This document shows, in pieces, positions 32,247 to 40,089 of a DNA stretch of 42,558 bases; the stretch's first letter is position 1, and each line of letters starts with the position of its first letter. The position numbers were made by a program, and so were the translations under genes. The DNA lies in NCBI GenBank assembly GCA_946055165.1, contig CAMGFA010000015.1:1-42558 (forward strand), given 5' to 3'. This DNA comes from an uncultured Bacteroidales bacterium. Lineage in GTDB: Bacteria; Bacteroidota; Bacteroidia; Bacteroidales; UBA932. The notes under the pieces were generated by a model, which saw only the letters and a list, made by a program, of their open reading frames with translations, searched no databases and was not told the DNA's origin.

Positions 32247-33059
32247 TCAAAGCAGAGCCGAGAGAGTGGCGTAGTATGGTTTTGAAACAGGTATTGAAGG
32301 GCAGTTTGCCGCATCCAAATCGGCAAGAATATAGCCTTTGCTGTCTTTGCGCAAGACTTTTATATGCGCCGGATTTATATAATAGGTGCGGTGGCAGCGC
32401 TGCATACCGTGTGCGCTCATAAGAGGCTCAAGCCTTTTCATTGAGCAGCGGAGCACATATTTTTTGAGAGCATCGTTGTCGAGATAGCAGATCTCCACAT
32501 AGTTTTCCTTGGCCTCAACATAAAGCAGAGAATCGGCCGCAATCACAAGTTTGAGCTTCTGGGATGAATCTTTGAAGCGGATATGCTTGTCTTCCGCCTC
32601 CACTGCAGGCTTGCCCTTGTCGGCCTGGAGACTGAGATAAAGCCCGAAAACAAGGTAAGGCCAGATAAGTATGCCCATAAAGGCAGGCGTAAGCCGGGCA
32701 ACCACTCCGAAATATGTGTAGCCTCCCTTGTACATCAAATCCACGTAAAGGGCTGCGAAAAGGGAGAAAACCACCACTTCCAGTATGCACCAGGCTGCGT
32801 AGTGAAGGTAGTCGGGATGGAAGACCTTGCGCAGCATGAAAAGCAGCATGCGGGTGAGCAGCAGTGTGACAAGGAGTATGCAGCCTATGATTATGATGTT
32901 GAAATCGAGTATGTCCCGACCCATATCAAGGAAATGGACCAGCTTTTCCGGCCTGTACAGCAAGGTAAATACCACCAGGAATACGGGCAGGATTATGATA
33001 TGGAGTATTTGTGTGGGGAATTTGAAATATACCCCCGGAATTTCGTTTTGTTCACGCAT
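32247..33059 (-). CDS. Membrane-bound LytTR-family DNA-binding regulator
   Basis: This 270-residue protein has four predicted transmembrane helices in its N-terminal half (about 15-145) and a C-terminal LytTR domain (about 175-270). LytTR landmarks are SLLYVEAKENYVEICY, the LEPLMSAHGMQRCHRTYYINPAHI segment and a final SIPVSKPYYATLSALL. LytTR regulators bind direct repeats of about 9 bp. The start MREQNEIPG is chosen; the longer reading runs into the divergent lipoprotein gene. It may control the hydrolase 120 bp downstream on the same strand, which is inference from position. What it senses in the membrane is unknown. Confidence 0.83.
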   Translation of the reverse strand: MREQNEIPGVYFKFPTQILHIIILPVFLVVFTLLYRPEKLVHFLDMGRDILDFNIIIIGCILLVTLLLTRMLLFMLRKVFHPDYLHYAAWCILEVVVFSLFAALYVDLMYKGGYTYFGVVARLTPAFMGILIWPYLVFGLYLSLQADKGKPAVEAEDKHIRFKDSSQKLKLVIAADSLLYVEAKENYVEICYLDNDALKKYVLRCSMKRLEPLMSAHGMQRCHRTYYINPAHIKVLRKDSKGYILADLDAANCPSIPVSKPYYATLSALL

Positions 33060-33092
33060 TTTGCAAAAATAGCAAAAATTTGTGTATTTTTG
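33060..33092 (+). promoter_or_regulatory. Promoter of the lipoprotein / acyl-CoA synthetase operon
   Basis: TTTG at 33060-33063 and TATTTTTG at 33085-33092 are 21 bp apart. The ATG at 33097 begins only 4 nt after the -7 box, so the transcript may have no leader. A mirror-image TATTTTTG on the minus strand (33071 to 33064) serves the LytTR gene. Confidence 0.5.
33064..33071 (-). promoter_or_regulatory. Candidate -7 box of the LytTR gene
   Basis: TATTTTTG on the minus strand matches TAnnTTTG and lies 4 nt before the ATG at 33059. The -33 is not clear. It overlaps the upstream half of the divergent promoter, so the two genes may compete for polymerase. Confidence 0.4.
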
Positions 33093-33096
33093 CGGT

Positions 33097-34386
33097 ATGT
33101 CTAAAAACGGACTTTTTGTCATAGTAGTGTTTCTGATGCTGGCGGCCTCCTGCCGTTCCTCACAGTCTTCCGTTCTGGAAAGCGGGCTTTCCGCCTATGT
33201 TCCTTCGGATGCCTGTGCTGTTTTTTATTGCAATAATGCATCTTCCGCTCAGGAACTCATCTTCATGCCAGAGGAAGCTATGGCAAAACTGGACCTGACG
33301 GGGCTCAAGCACAAGGAAATGCTGGTGTCCTGCCATTATTATGGCGAAATGGAAGCCCTGCTTCTGCTGCAACTGGACAAATCGTCAAAAGGCCAGCTCT
33401 CGAAGGCATCGGCCGCCCTTATGGAAGAGGCTGCCTCTCTGGGGCTGCAAAGTCTGCAACTGGACGATGTGCTGCTGCTCAGCGAATCGGCCAGTCTACT
33501 GTCCTCGGCCAGCAGACACGTTTCGGAAAACGCGTCCATCAAAGACGTTCCGGCTGTTCAACAGGCACTTGCGCTCGGGAAGAAGGATGCTCCCTTCTAC
33601 GCCGTGGTGCGGAACTCCAGCCTGCGCTATATCTTCCCGAAAGAGAAGAAATTTCTCGCCAATCTCATCGACAGGCCAAGACTGCTGTCGTATTTCGACG
33701 CCATCAGCAGCTATCTTTTCATAAGTCTCGATGCCGTGGAGCCTGTAATCGGCGGAGAGTACGTGAAATTCAGCATTCAGCCTCTCGTTACCGATTCCCT
33801 GCGCCAGTATTCGGCCTTTGTGGACCAGCTGCCGCTCAAGGAAAGGGCTCTGGACAAATATATCGTTTCTGGCTGCGAAAGCTTTATGTACGAAAGCGTG
33901 GGCAGCGATGAGGATTATTTTGCAAAGCGCAAGCAATGGCTCGATGCAAACAGCCTCCTCAAAAGCTTTGAAAAGTCCTCCAGGGCTGTGCGCAAAGAGA
34001 TGGGCAAGAGCCCCGAAGAATGGGCCCGCAGTCTGGGAATAGACCAGATTGCAAAAATCAAGAGCCGCGGGCAGAGCATTCTTGCACTGCACTGCAGCAA
34101 CAGGCCGGACAGCCTTCCCCTTTACAAAAAAGGTCTGGCGGCTTTGCTTTACGGCCAGGAATTCGCCCTCAAGGACGAATCGTCCCTTGCAATGGACGAG
34201 CAGAATCTGCTCATAGGCCAGGCAGAGGCTGTGGACTATTTCCTGAAGGCCAAATCATCCAGACTTCCCGCCCAGTTCCCGGGCAAAGAGTCCAAAGCCC
34301 TTCTTATGAACGGCAGGCTGCTCATGGACTGGGGCAAGGAAGGAATCAAAATGACAGTGTACAAACCTTATCAATATGAACATTAA
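33097..34386 (+). CDS. Lipoprotein of unknown function
   Basis: I do not recognise a family for this 429-residue protein. It has a lipoprotein signal with Cys19 (LAASC) and no further membrane segment. The start MSKNGLF is used; an earlier in-frame GTG adds 5 residues that lie over the promoter box. The body is Ser/Leu/Ala-rich with long predicted helices and strand-like segments. Its last 11 bp overlap the start of the acyl-CoA synthetase gene, so the two are translated together. An envelope role linked to lipid metabolism is possible but not shown. Confidence 0.75.
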   Translation: MSKNGLFVIVVFLMLAASCRSSQSSVLESGLSAYVPSDACAVFYCNNASSAQELIFMPEEAMAKLDLTGLKHKEMLVSCHYYGEMEALLLLQLDKSSKGQLSKASAALMEEAASLGLQSLQLDDVLLLSESASLLSSASRHVSENASIKDVPAVQQALALGKKDAPFYAVVRNSSLRYIFPKEKKFLANLIDRPRLLSYFDAISSYLFISLDAVEPVIGGEYVKFSIQPLVTDSLRQYSAFVDQLPLKERALDKYIVSGCESFMYESVGSDEDYFAKRKQWLDANSLLKSFEKSSRAVRKEMGKSPEEWARSLGIDQIAKIKSRGQSILALHCSNRPDSLPLYKKGLAALLYGQEFALKDESSLAMDEQNLLIGQAEAVDYFLKAKSSRLPAQFPGKESKALLMNGRLLMDWGKEGIKMTVYKPYQYEH

Positions 34387-36028
34387 TTCTGTAAACAAAC
34401 ATCTCGAAGCCAGTTTTAGAGCAAACTGGTGGAGACCGGCCCTTTCCAACTACAAGGGAGAAACACTCAATTACGCGATGATGGCAGAGAAAATCGAGAT
34501 TATGCATCTCGTTTTCAAGCGCTGCGGGCTCAATCCGGGCGACAAGGTTGCCATCTGCGGAAAGAACCAGGCAACATGGGGCGTATGTTTTCTTGCTGCC
34601 CTCACCTATGGAGCTGTTCCTGTTCCCATCCTTCATGAATTCCACCCGGACAACATAATGCACATTCTCGACCACTCCGAAGCCAGAGTGCTCTTCATAG
34701 ACGAGGCAATATGGCCGAAGATCGATGTGAGCAACATCACCAGACTCGAGGCCGTTGTGCGCATTTCCGACCTGGACTTCCTCTTTGTGCGCCGCGAAGA
34801 GATTGCCCAGATGAGGGCCAGCGTGATAAACGAGTTCCGCAAAACCTATCCTTGCGGATTGCGTCCGGAGAACATAGACTACTATACCGACAGCCCCGAA
34901 GAATTGGCTATAATCAACTATACTTCAGGCACTTCCGGTTTCTCCAAGGGTGTAATGATCCCTTACCGCGCCATTGCCGGCAATATAGAATTCGCATCCT
35001 GGGCCGAGCCTCAGATGGACAACACTTCCGAGGTCGTGTCCATGCTTCCGAGCGCACATATGTACGGACTCATGTTCGAGTTCCTCTTTGAAATGAGCAT
35101 AGGCGCCCACGTGTATTTCCTTACCAAGACCCCTAGCCCGAAGGTGATAATGCAGGCTTTCCAGGAAATCCACCCTTGCATAATCATTGCAGTTCCGCTT
35201 ATCATAGAGAAGGTTTACAAGGTTCAGCTCAAGCCTGTAGCAGAAAAACTCAGGTTCTTCCTCAATGCCCCTTTCGTCAAGAACATCATCCGCAAAACCA
35301 TCAAAAACAAGGTTGTGGCTGCTTTCGGCGGCAATTTCGAAGAAGTGATTCTCGGCGGTGCAGGTGTGAATCCGGAAGTGGAGAAATTCTTCCACAATAT
35401 CAAGTTCCCGTTCACTGTGGGTTATGGTATGACTGAATGTGCTCCTATCATCACCTTCAGCAAATGGAAGACTGCCAAAGTGGGTTCTTCAGGCAAGGTT
35501 GTTCCGGGCTGCCAGATCCGCATCGATTCCAAGGACCCGAAAAATATCCCCGGAGAAGTGCAGGTCAGCGGAAAGAACGTGTTCCTGGGCTATTTCAAGA
35601 ACGAACAGGCCACAAAGGAATGCTTTACCGAAGACGGCTGGTTCAAGACAGGCGATATGGGTGTCATAAAAGACGGTTATCTCTATCTCAAGGGACGCTG
35701 CAAATGTATGATTCTCTCTGCCAACGGACAGAACATCTATCCTGAGGAGGTGGAAGCTGTAATCAACAACTTCCCTTATGTCTTCGATTCCCTCGTAGTG
35801 GAAGACAAGGGTTCCCTTACCGCTCTCATCCATCCGGACTACACCAATGCCCATCTCGACGGAATAGAAAAGGAGGAAATCGAAGGCAAGCTGCAGAGCC
35901 AGCTTCCGGAGATGAACAAGCTCCTGCCTAACTTTGCCCAAATCCGCAAGATAGAATTTATGGAGGAGGACTTTGAGCGTACTCCAAAGAAGAATATCAA
36001 GAGGTATCTCTATCAGAAGAACAATTAA
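34376..36028 (+). CDS. AMP-binding acyl-CoA synthetase (long-chain fatty acid--CoA ligase type)
   Basis: This 550-residue enzyme activates a carboxylic acid, probably a fatty acid, through an acyl-AMP. The P-loop-like motif INYTSGTSGFSKGVMI lies near residue 180. VGYGMTECAP (near 350) and GWFKTGDMG (near 425) are the adenylate-binding and hinge-region motifs. The C-terminal Lys needed for adenylation is in RTPKKNIKRYL near residue 543. Bacteroidota have stand-alone AMP-binding proteins of this length whose acid substrate is unproven. It is translationally coupled to the unknown lipoprotein upstream and followed 3 bp later by dCMP deaminase. Confidence 0.9.
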   Translation: MNINSVNKHLEASFRANWWRPALSNYKGETLNYAMMAEKIEIMHLVFKRCGLNPGDKVAICGKNQATWGVCFLAALTYGAVPVPILHEFHPDNIMHILDHSEARVLFIDEAIWPKIDVSNITRLEAVVRISDLDFLFVRREEIAQMRASVINEFRKTYPCGLRPENIDYYTDSPEELAIINYTSGTSGFSKGVMIPYRAIAGNIEFASWAEPQMDNTSEVVSMLPSAHMYGLMFEFLFEMSIGAHVYFLTKTPSPKVIMQAFQEIHPCIIIAVPLIIEKVYKVQLKPVAEKLRFFLNAPFVKNIIRKTIKNKVVAAFGGNFEEVILGGAGVNPEVEKFFHNIKFPFTVGYGMTECAPIITFSKWKTAKVGSSGKVVPGCQIRIDSKDPKNIPGEVQVSGKNVFLGYFKNEQATKECFTEDGWFKTGDMGVIKDGYLYLKGRCKCMILSANGQNIYPEEVEAVINNFPYVFDSLVVEDKGSLTALIHPDYTNAHLDGIEKEEIEGKLQSQLPEMNKLLPNFAQIRKIEFMEEDFERTPKKNIKRYLYQKNN

Positions 36029-36031
36029 ATA

Positions 36032-36448
36032 ATGAACAAGTTCGACAAAAGCTATCTGGAAATGGCCCGTGTCTGGGCTCACAATTCTTACTGCAAGCGC
36101 CGCCAGGTGGGGGCCCTGCTGGTAAAGGACAGGATGATCATATCCGACGGGTACAACGGAACCCCGTCGGGTTTCGAGAATGTCTGTGAGGACGAGAACG
36201 GAATCACCAAGCCTTATGTGCTCCACGCCGAGGCCAATGCCATTTCCAAGGTGGCCAAGTCGGGCAACAGCTCTCAGGGAGCAACCCTTTATGTAACGGC
36301 ATCGCCTTGTATGGAGTGTGCAAAGCTTATCATTCAGGCTGGCATAAAGAGGGTTGTCTATCTCGATGAATACAGGATTCTGGACGGCGTGGAGCTTCTG
36401 CGCCGTGCCGGAATAGAATGTGAACACTACAAGGAAGATGAAGAATAG
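36032..36448 (+). CDS. dCMP deaminase family protein (ComEB-like)
   Basis: This 138-residue zinc enzyme should convert dCMP to dUMP, feeding thymidylate synthesis. The zinc ligands and catalytic Glu are visible: His65 and Glu67 in HAEANAI, and Cys93 and Cys96 in SPCMECAK. The YNGTPSGF segment binds substrate, and Cys21 and Cys52 may form the second zinc site of many dCMP deaminases. It is 3 bp after the synthetase and overlaps the S41 protease gene by 11 bp. Confidence 0.93.
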   Translation: MNKFDKSYLEMARVWAHNSYCKRRQVGALLVKDRMIISDGYNGTPSGFENVCEDENGITKPYVLHAEANAISKVAKSGNSSQGATLYVTASPCMECAKLIIQAGIKRVVYLDEYRILDGVELLRRAGIECEHYKEDEE

Positions 36449-37958
36449 GACTGCATTTATTGCCGTGCTTTTAGGCATTGCTGTGGGCGCTCTTGCAGTG
36501 CTCACTTTTGATTCATACAAAAGCCGCAAGGCCATGTACAAGACCGAATACCGTGATTGGCGCAAACTCAATCTTGTACTCCAGCAGCTCGACCTCAATT
36601 ATGTGGACAGCATCGACCACAAGAGCGTTACCGATGCTGCCATTGTGGCCGTTCTGGCCCAGCTGGACCCCCATTCCGCCTATCTTCCGCCTGTTGAGCT
36701 GGAAGAAAGCGAAGAATCCCTTTCGGGAGGTTTCAGCGGAATCGGCATACAGTTCAATGTTCCGAACGATACCGCCGTGGTCATAGAGGTGGTTCCGGGC
36801 GGGCCGGCCGAAAAAATAGGGATGATGCCCGGGGACAGGATTCTGCGGGTGGATGACAGGCAGATTGCCGGAGTCAAGTTCCCTCAGGATAGTATGGTCC
36901 GCCGGATGAAAGGCCCTGCAGGCACCAAGGTGAAAGTGCAGGTGAAACGCAGCGAGGAGCTGATTGATTTCGACATCACCCGGGGAAAGATTCCAACCTG
37001 GAGTGTTGATGCATATTTTATGGCCGATGAAAACACCGGCTATCTGCGTCTTTCGAAATTCTCCCGCACCACCTACAAGGAGTGCCTGGATGCAATAACG
37101 GAGTTGCAGAAAGAGGGTATGAAGCAGCTGGTCTTCGACTTGAGGGACAATTCCGGAGGATATTTCGACCAGGCCCTGCTTCTGAGCAACCTCTTCCTTG
37201 AAAAGGATTCCCTGATTGTCTATATTGAAGGTCTGCACAGGCCGCGCGAGGACTTCAGGGCCGACGGACGCGGGCCATTCAAAGATCTGCCCCTGAAGGT
37301 GCTCATAAACGAGGGCAGCGCATCGTCCAGTGAAATCTTTGCAGGCGCCATGCAGGACAACGGCCGTGCGCAGATTGTAGGCCGCCGCTCCTTTGGCAAG
37401 GGTCTGGTGCAGGAGCCGCTCAATTTCACCGACGGCTCGGGCCTGAGGATTACCGTAGCCCGCTTCCATACCCCTTCCGGACGATGCATCCAGAAGCCTT
37501 ATACGCCGGACTACAACTACGAAGTCCTCAAGCGATACACCAATGCTGAAATGGTGGATGTGGACAGCATGAAGCTCTCGAAGGGCGGAATTCTGCCCGA
37601 TGTGTTCGTTCCGCTGGACACCACAAAGGCATCGGCCTTCTTTGTGAAATGCAACCGCAAGGCCTGCGCCATGCGATTTGCATCGGACTACTTCGACAAG
37701 CACAGCACCGAACTGGGGGCCATTGCAGACTATGGACAGTTGCTGGACTATCTCGACAAGGCGGCACTGGACAAAGCCTTCCTCGCCTATGTGAAGAAAC
37801 ACGACGGGCTTGTGCCGGATCCGGGCGAATGGGAAGAATCGGAAGATTATATGCTCACCCAGATCAAAGCTCTGGTTGGCCGATACTCCAAACTTTCAGA
37901 CAAGGCCTTCTACCATATTTATCTGGATATAGACGACACCTTCAAGGCTGCACGATAA
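36438..37958 (+). CDS. S41 family C-terminal processing peptidase
   Basis: This 506-residue protease has an N-terminal signal or anchor helix (about 4-22) and a PDZ domain (about 90-165, with SGGFSGIGIQF and VVPGGPAEKIGMMPGD). The S41 catalytic domain follows. The Ser is in GSASSSEIFAGAM and the Lys in RSFGKGLVQEP, as in CtpA. The C-terminal 120 residues are an extra domain common in Bacteroidota tail-specific proteases. The start MKNRTAFIAVL gives a proper signal; the longer reading adds 6 residues with no signal value. It lies in the periplasm and trims protein C-termini. A bidirectional terminator follows. Confidence 0.93.
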   Translation: MKNRTAFIAVLLGIAVGALAVLTFDSYKSRKAMYKTEYRDWRKLNLVLQQLDLNYVDSIDHKSVTDAAIVAVLAQLDPHSAYLPPVELEESEESLSGGFSGIGIQFNVPNDTAVVIEVVPGGPAEKIGMMPGDRILRVDDRQIAGVKFPQDSMVRRMKGPAGTKVKVQVKRSEELIDFDITRGKIPTWSVDAYFMADENTGYLRLSKFSRTTYKECLDAITELQKEGMKQLVFDLRDNSGGYFDQALLLSNLFLEKDSLIVYIEGLHRPREDFRADGRGPFKDLPLKVLINEGSASSSEIFAGAMQDNGRAQIVGRRSFGKGLVQEPLNFTDGSGLRITVARFHTPSGRCIQKPYTPDYNYEVLKRYTNAEMVDVDSMKLSKGGILPDVFVPLDTTKASAFFVKCNRKACAMRFASDYFDKHSTELGAIADYGQLLDYLDKAALDKAFLAYVKKHDGLVPDPGEWEESEDYMLTQIKALVGRYSKLSDKAFYHIYLDIDDTFKAAR

Positions 37959-37973
37959 AGCCTCCTCATTACC

Positions 37974-38011
37974 AAAAAAAATTCTGCTCCGGGAGGAACA
38001 GAATTTTTTTT
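37974..38011. terminator. Bidirectional terminator between the S41 protease and tRNA-Ala
   Basis: A 13-bp stem (37974-37986 with 37999-38011) consists of an A-run plus ATTCTG on one side and CAGAAT plus a T-run on the other, with a 12-nt loop that can itself pair (CTCC/GGAG). It can stop the plus-strand protease operon and the minus-strand tRNA-Ala transcript, whose 3' end lies 5 nt away. Confidence 0.85.
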
Positions 38012-38015
38012 AAAG

Positions 38016-38088
38016 TGGAGTATAGCAGACTCGAACTGCTTACCTCAACACTGCCAGTGTTGCGCTCTACCAGATGAGCTAATACCCC
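38016..38088 (-). tRNA. tRNA-Ala, anticodon GGC
   Basis: The 73-nt minus-strand sequence folds fully: acceptor GGGGTAT with ATACTCC, D arm GCTC-ATCTGGTA-GAGC, anticodon stem CAACA with TGTTG around CTGGCAG (anticodon GGC), a 5-nt variable loop, and T arm AGCAG-TTCGAGT-CTGCT. The acceptor stem has G3-U70, the alanine identity pair. The discriminator is A. No CCA is encoded, unlike the tRNA-Glu in this window. Confidence 0.94.
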
Positions 38089-38099
38089 GAAAGCGAGTG

Positions 38100-38132
38100 C
38101 AAAGATAAATAAAAAAATCATATCTTTGCAAA
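38100..38132 (-). promoter_or_regulatory. Promoter of tRNA-Ala
   Basis: On the minus strand, TTTG (38132 to 38129) and TATCTTTG (38107 to 38100) are 21 bp apart, a full match to the housekeeping promoter. Transcription would start a few nt before the tRNA 5' end at 38088. Confidence 0.68.
38121..38128 (+). promoter_or_regulatory. Candidate housekeeping -7 box for the DUF4252 operon
   Basis: TATCTTTG on the plus strand matches TAnnTTTG but lacks a clear -33 element. With the tRNA-Ala box it forms a 10-bp perfect inverted repeat (38098-38107 with 38121-38130). The leader to the DUF4252 ATG would be about 75 nt. Confidence 0.38.
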
Positions 38133-38141
38133 TCTTTTATT

Positions 38142-38167
38142 AACATTTATCCGCTTTATTCGTCTAT
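38142..38167 (+). promoter_or_regulatory. ECF-type promoter candidate before the DUF4252/sigma operon
   Basis: AAC at 38142-38144 and CGTCTAT at 38161-38167 are 16 bp apart, the classic spacing of -35 AAC and -10 CGTC elements used by many ECF sigma factors. The second gene of the operon codes for an ECF sigma factor, so this fits self-regulation. The motif is short and could occur by chance. Confidence 0.42.
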
Positions 38168-38211
38168 TATGTGCTTGACATCCAAAAAGGACAATTTAAA
38201 ACACAAATGAT

Positions 38212-38721
38212 ATGAAACGGATTACATTTACAATCATTCTTTTCCTGTGTCTGCTGATGGCCGGCACAAGTGAGGCTCAGGCCAAAAAGTCATCAAAGTC
38301 ATTCCTCCAGTCATTGGCTGCAGAGTATGAAGGGGTCGAAGGTGTGGAAGTACTTGACCTTGGATCGTTCTCCACTTCCATGATCAAAATGCTGGCAAAG
38401 CTTGACGGGGAAAGCCCCGACGAAGACGACATGGAATCGCTCGCATTGATGGACGGAGTAAAGGGAATGCTCATTTTGGACTATGAAGATGCAGCTCCTC
38501 AAATCAGAGACGAAATCAGCGGCAAACTCAACAGGCATTTCGAAAACGTGGAGCCTATAATGGAAGCCAGAGACAATGGAGATATAGTATTCATATTCGG
38601 AGCCATTGACAACAGGAACGAGAACGTGAAAGACCTCATAATCTTCACTCCAAGCGATTGTGCATTGATATGTCTTTTCGGCAGCATCCCTATGAATGCC
38701 GTTGCTGATATTGCAGACTGA
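38212..38721 (+). CDS. DUF4252 domain-containing exported protein (first copy)
   Basis: This 169-residue protein has a cleavable signal (about 1-24, ending SEAQA). The mature part fits DUF4252: LDLGSFSTSMIKMLAKL, a GVKGMLILDYED strand, MEARDNGDIVFIFGAID, and a hydrophobic C-terminal segment (DCALICLFGSIPM). DUF4252 proteins are recurrent Bacteroidota exported proteins of unknown function, often beside an ECF sigma gene. It is the first gene of a four-gene operon and lies 2 bp before the sigma gene. A second DUF4252 protein ends the operon. Confidence 0.82.
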   Translation: MKRITFTIILFLCLLMAGTSEAQAKKSSKSFLQSLAAEYEGVEGVEVLDLGSFSTSMIKMLAKLDGESPDEDDMESLALMDGVKGMLILDYEDAAPQIRDEISGKLNRHFENVEPIMEARDNGDIVFIFGAIDNRNENVKDLIIFTPSDCALICLFGSIPMNAVADIAD

Positions 38722-38723
38722 TT

Positions 38724-39215
38724 ATGACAGGAACGGACTTCACAAGGATCTTCCTCCCCTTGAGGGAAAGCCTCTACAAAGTGGCTTTCTACATCCTTGA
38801 GTCCGAAACCGATGCCGAAGACGCTCTGCAGGATCTCTACCTCAAGCTCTGGGCAAGACGGGACGCCCTCGACAGCCTCAACAATCCCAAAGCCTACTGC
38901 ATAAGTCTGCTCAAGAACCTGTGCATAGACAGGATAAGGGCCAAAAAGGACTTTGCCGATAGCGGCAAGATGGAAATCCGGGACAGCGGCAGCATAGAGG
39001 AGAGCCTTAATCAGAAACAGATGCTTCAACAAGTTCACAAGGCTATGGAACTGCTCTCGAAAAGGGAGGCCCTGATTTTGAGACTCCACGTATTCGAAGG
39101 ATTGGACTACAAGGAAATTCAGCAAGAAACCGGAATAGACCCTTTAAGCAGCAGAGTGCTGCTGAGCGGGGCAAGAAAGAAACTGAAAAACTGTATCAGA
39201 TATGAAAAGAATTGA
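38724..39215 (+). CDS. ECF-type RNA polymerase sigma factor
   Basis: This 163-residue sigma-70 family protein has region 2 (DAEDALQDLYLKLWARRDAL, then SLLKNLCIDRIR) and region 4 (SKREALILRLHVFEGLDYKEIQQETGI, then SSRVLLSGARKKLK). It has no region 1 or 3, as expected for an ECF factor. Its last 14 bp overlap the putative anti-sigma gene. The operon places it between two DUF4252 genes, so it likely controls an envelope response and perhaps its own operon. Confidence 0.92.
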   Translation: MTGTDFTRIFLPLRESLYKVAFYILESETDAEDALQDLYLKLWARRDALDSLNNPKAYCISLLKNLCIDRIRAKKDFADSGKMEIRDSGSIEESLNQKQMLQQVHKAMELLSKREALILRLHVFEGLDYKEIQQETGIDPLSSRVLLSGARKKLKNCIRYEKN

Positions 39216-39600
39216 AGATATAGAGAAAATGGAGCTTTCGGAGCTCGAAACACTGGCAGAACTTTCAGATGCAAAACTCAAGGAAGAATCGGCCATTGAA
39301 ATAGAGAATGCACTGGCCTGCGCAATGGCTCTCGAGGAGGAAAAACGAAGCCGCAGACAGAAAAAGGCAGCCTTCTGCAGCCTTGCAGCCGCACTGGCCT
39401 GCGCTTGCGTGGCAGTGGCCGTTCTCCTTAGGCCGCAGCCTCTCGAAGACAGTTTCACCGATCCCGCACAGGCCCGCGAATACGTCCTCCAGGCGTTCGA
39501 CAAAATCGGCACATCAATGGACAAAGGAATGAGGCAGGCCGGAAAAGCCTCAAAACAACTGGAGAAACCGGCAGAAATAATACAAAAGATATACAGATAG
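39202..39600 (+). CDS. Small membrane protein, putative anti-sigma factor
   Basis: This 132-residue protein has an acidic, helical cytoplasmic N-terminus (residues 1-50, rich in Glu and Leu), one transmembrane helix (about 55-77), and a periplasmic tail of about 55 residues. The topology and its 14-bp overlap with the sigma gene fit an anti-sigma factor. I see no zinc-binding HxxxCxxC motif, so it is not a ZAS-type anti-sigma. The role is inferred from context. Confidence 0.62.
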   Translation: MKRIEDIEKMELSELETLAELSDAKLKEESAIEIENALACAMALEEEKRSRRQKKAAFCSLAAALACACVAVAVLLRPQPLEDSFTDPAQAREYVLQAFDKIGTSMDKGMRQAGKASKQLEKPAEIIQKIYR

Positions 39601-39603
39601 TTT

Positions 39604-40089
39604 ATGAAAAAGATATTGACATTATTGACCCTTTCGCTTGCCAGCCTCTGCTGCCTGGCACAGAACGGACGCGATCTTTACGAGAAATTCTCAAGCTACG
39701 AAAATGTTAGTGCAGTTTACATCTCCCCGGCCATGTTCAAGATGGTAGGCGGAATGCAGGCTCTCGAAGAGCAGACCGACGCGGAAGGATTCATCCCGGA
39801 TATCAAAGAATTCAGAGGAATGTACATCATCAACAGCGAGAACCCTGCAATATGTGACGAACTCTACGGCGAAGCCGTTGAATTGCTGAACTCCCGCAAG
39901 TACGAACTCCTGATGGAAGCAAAAGACGATGGTGAAACAGTTCACATTTACGCCTGCTACACAATGGATTATATAAGCAGTTTCATTCTTCTCGCCAGAG
40001 AAATTGATGAAGTTTCCCTTATAATAATCGACGGAAAGATTCTCCAGAAAGACCTCGATACAATGATGTCAGGAAATCCACAAAAATAA
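39604..40089 (+). CDS. DUF4252 domain-containing exported protein (second copy)
   Basis: This 161-residue protein starts with a signal peptide (MKKILTLLTLSLASLCCLAQ). The mature part matches DUF4252 in its general layout: SAVYISPAMFKMVGGM, then EFRGMYIINSE, MEAKDDGETVHIYACY and an EVSLIIIDGKI strand. It is clearly related to the first copy in the operon but well diverged. It lies 3 bp after the putative anti-sigma gene. Its stop codon abuts that of the convergent HTH remnant. Confidence 0.8.
   Translation: MKKILTLLTLSLASLCCLAQNGRDLYEKFSSYENVSAVYISPAMFKMVGGMQALEEQTDAEGFIPDIKEFRGMYIINSENPAICDELYGEAVELLNSRKYELLMEAKDDGETVHIYACYTMDYISSFILLAREIDEVSLIIIDGKILQKDLDTMMSGNPQK

Noticed and set aside
36513..37802. 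Minus-strand open frame opposite the S41 protease (429 residues)
   Set aside because: The plus-strand gene has complete PDZ and S41 motifs; the antisense reading has none.
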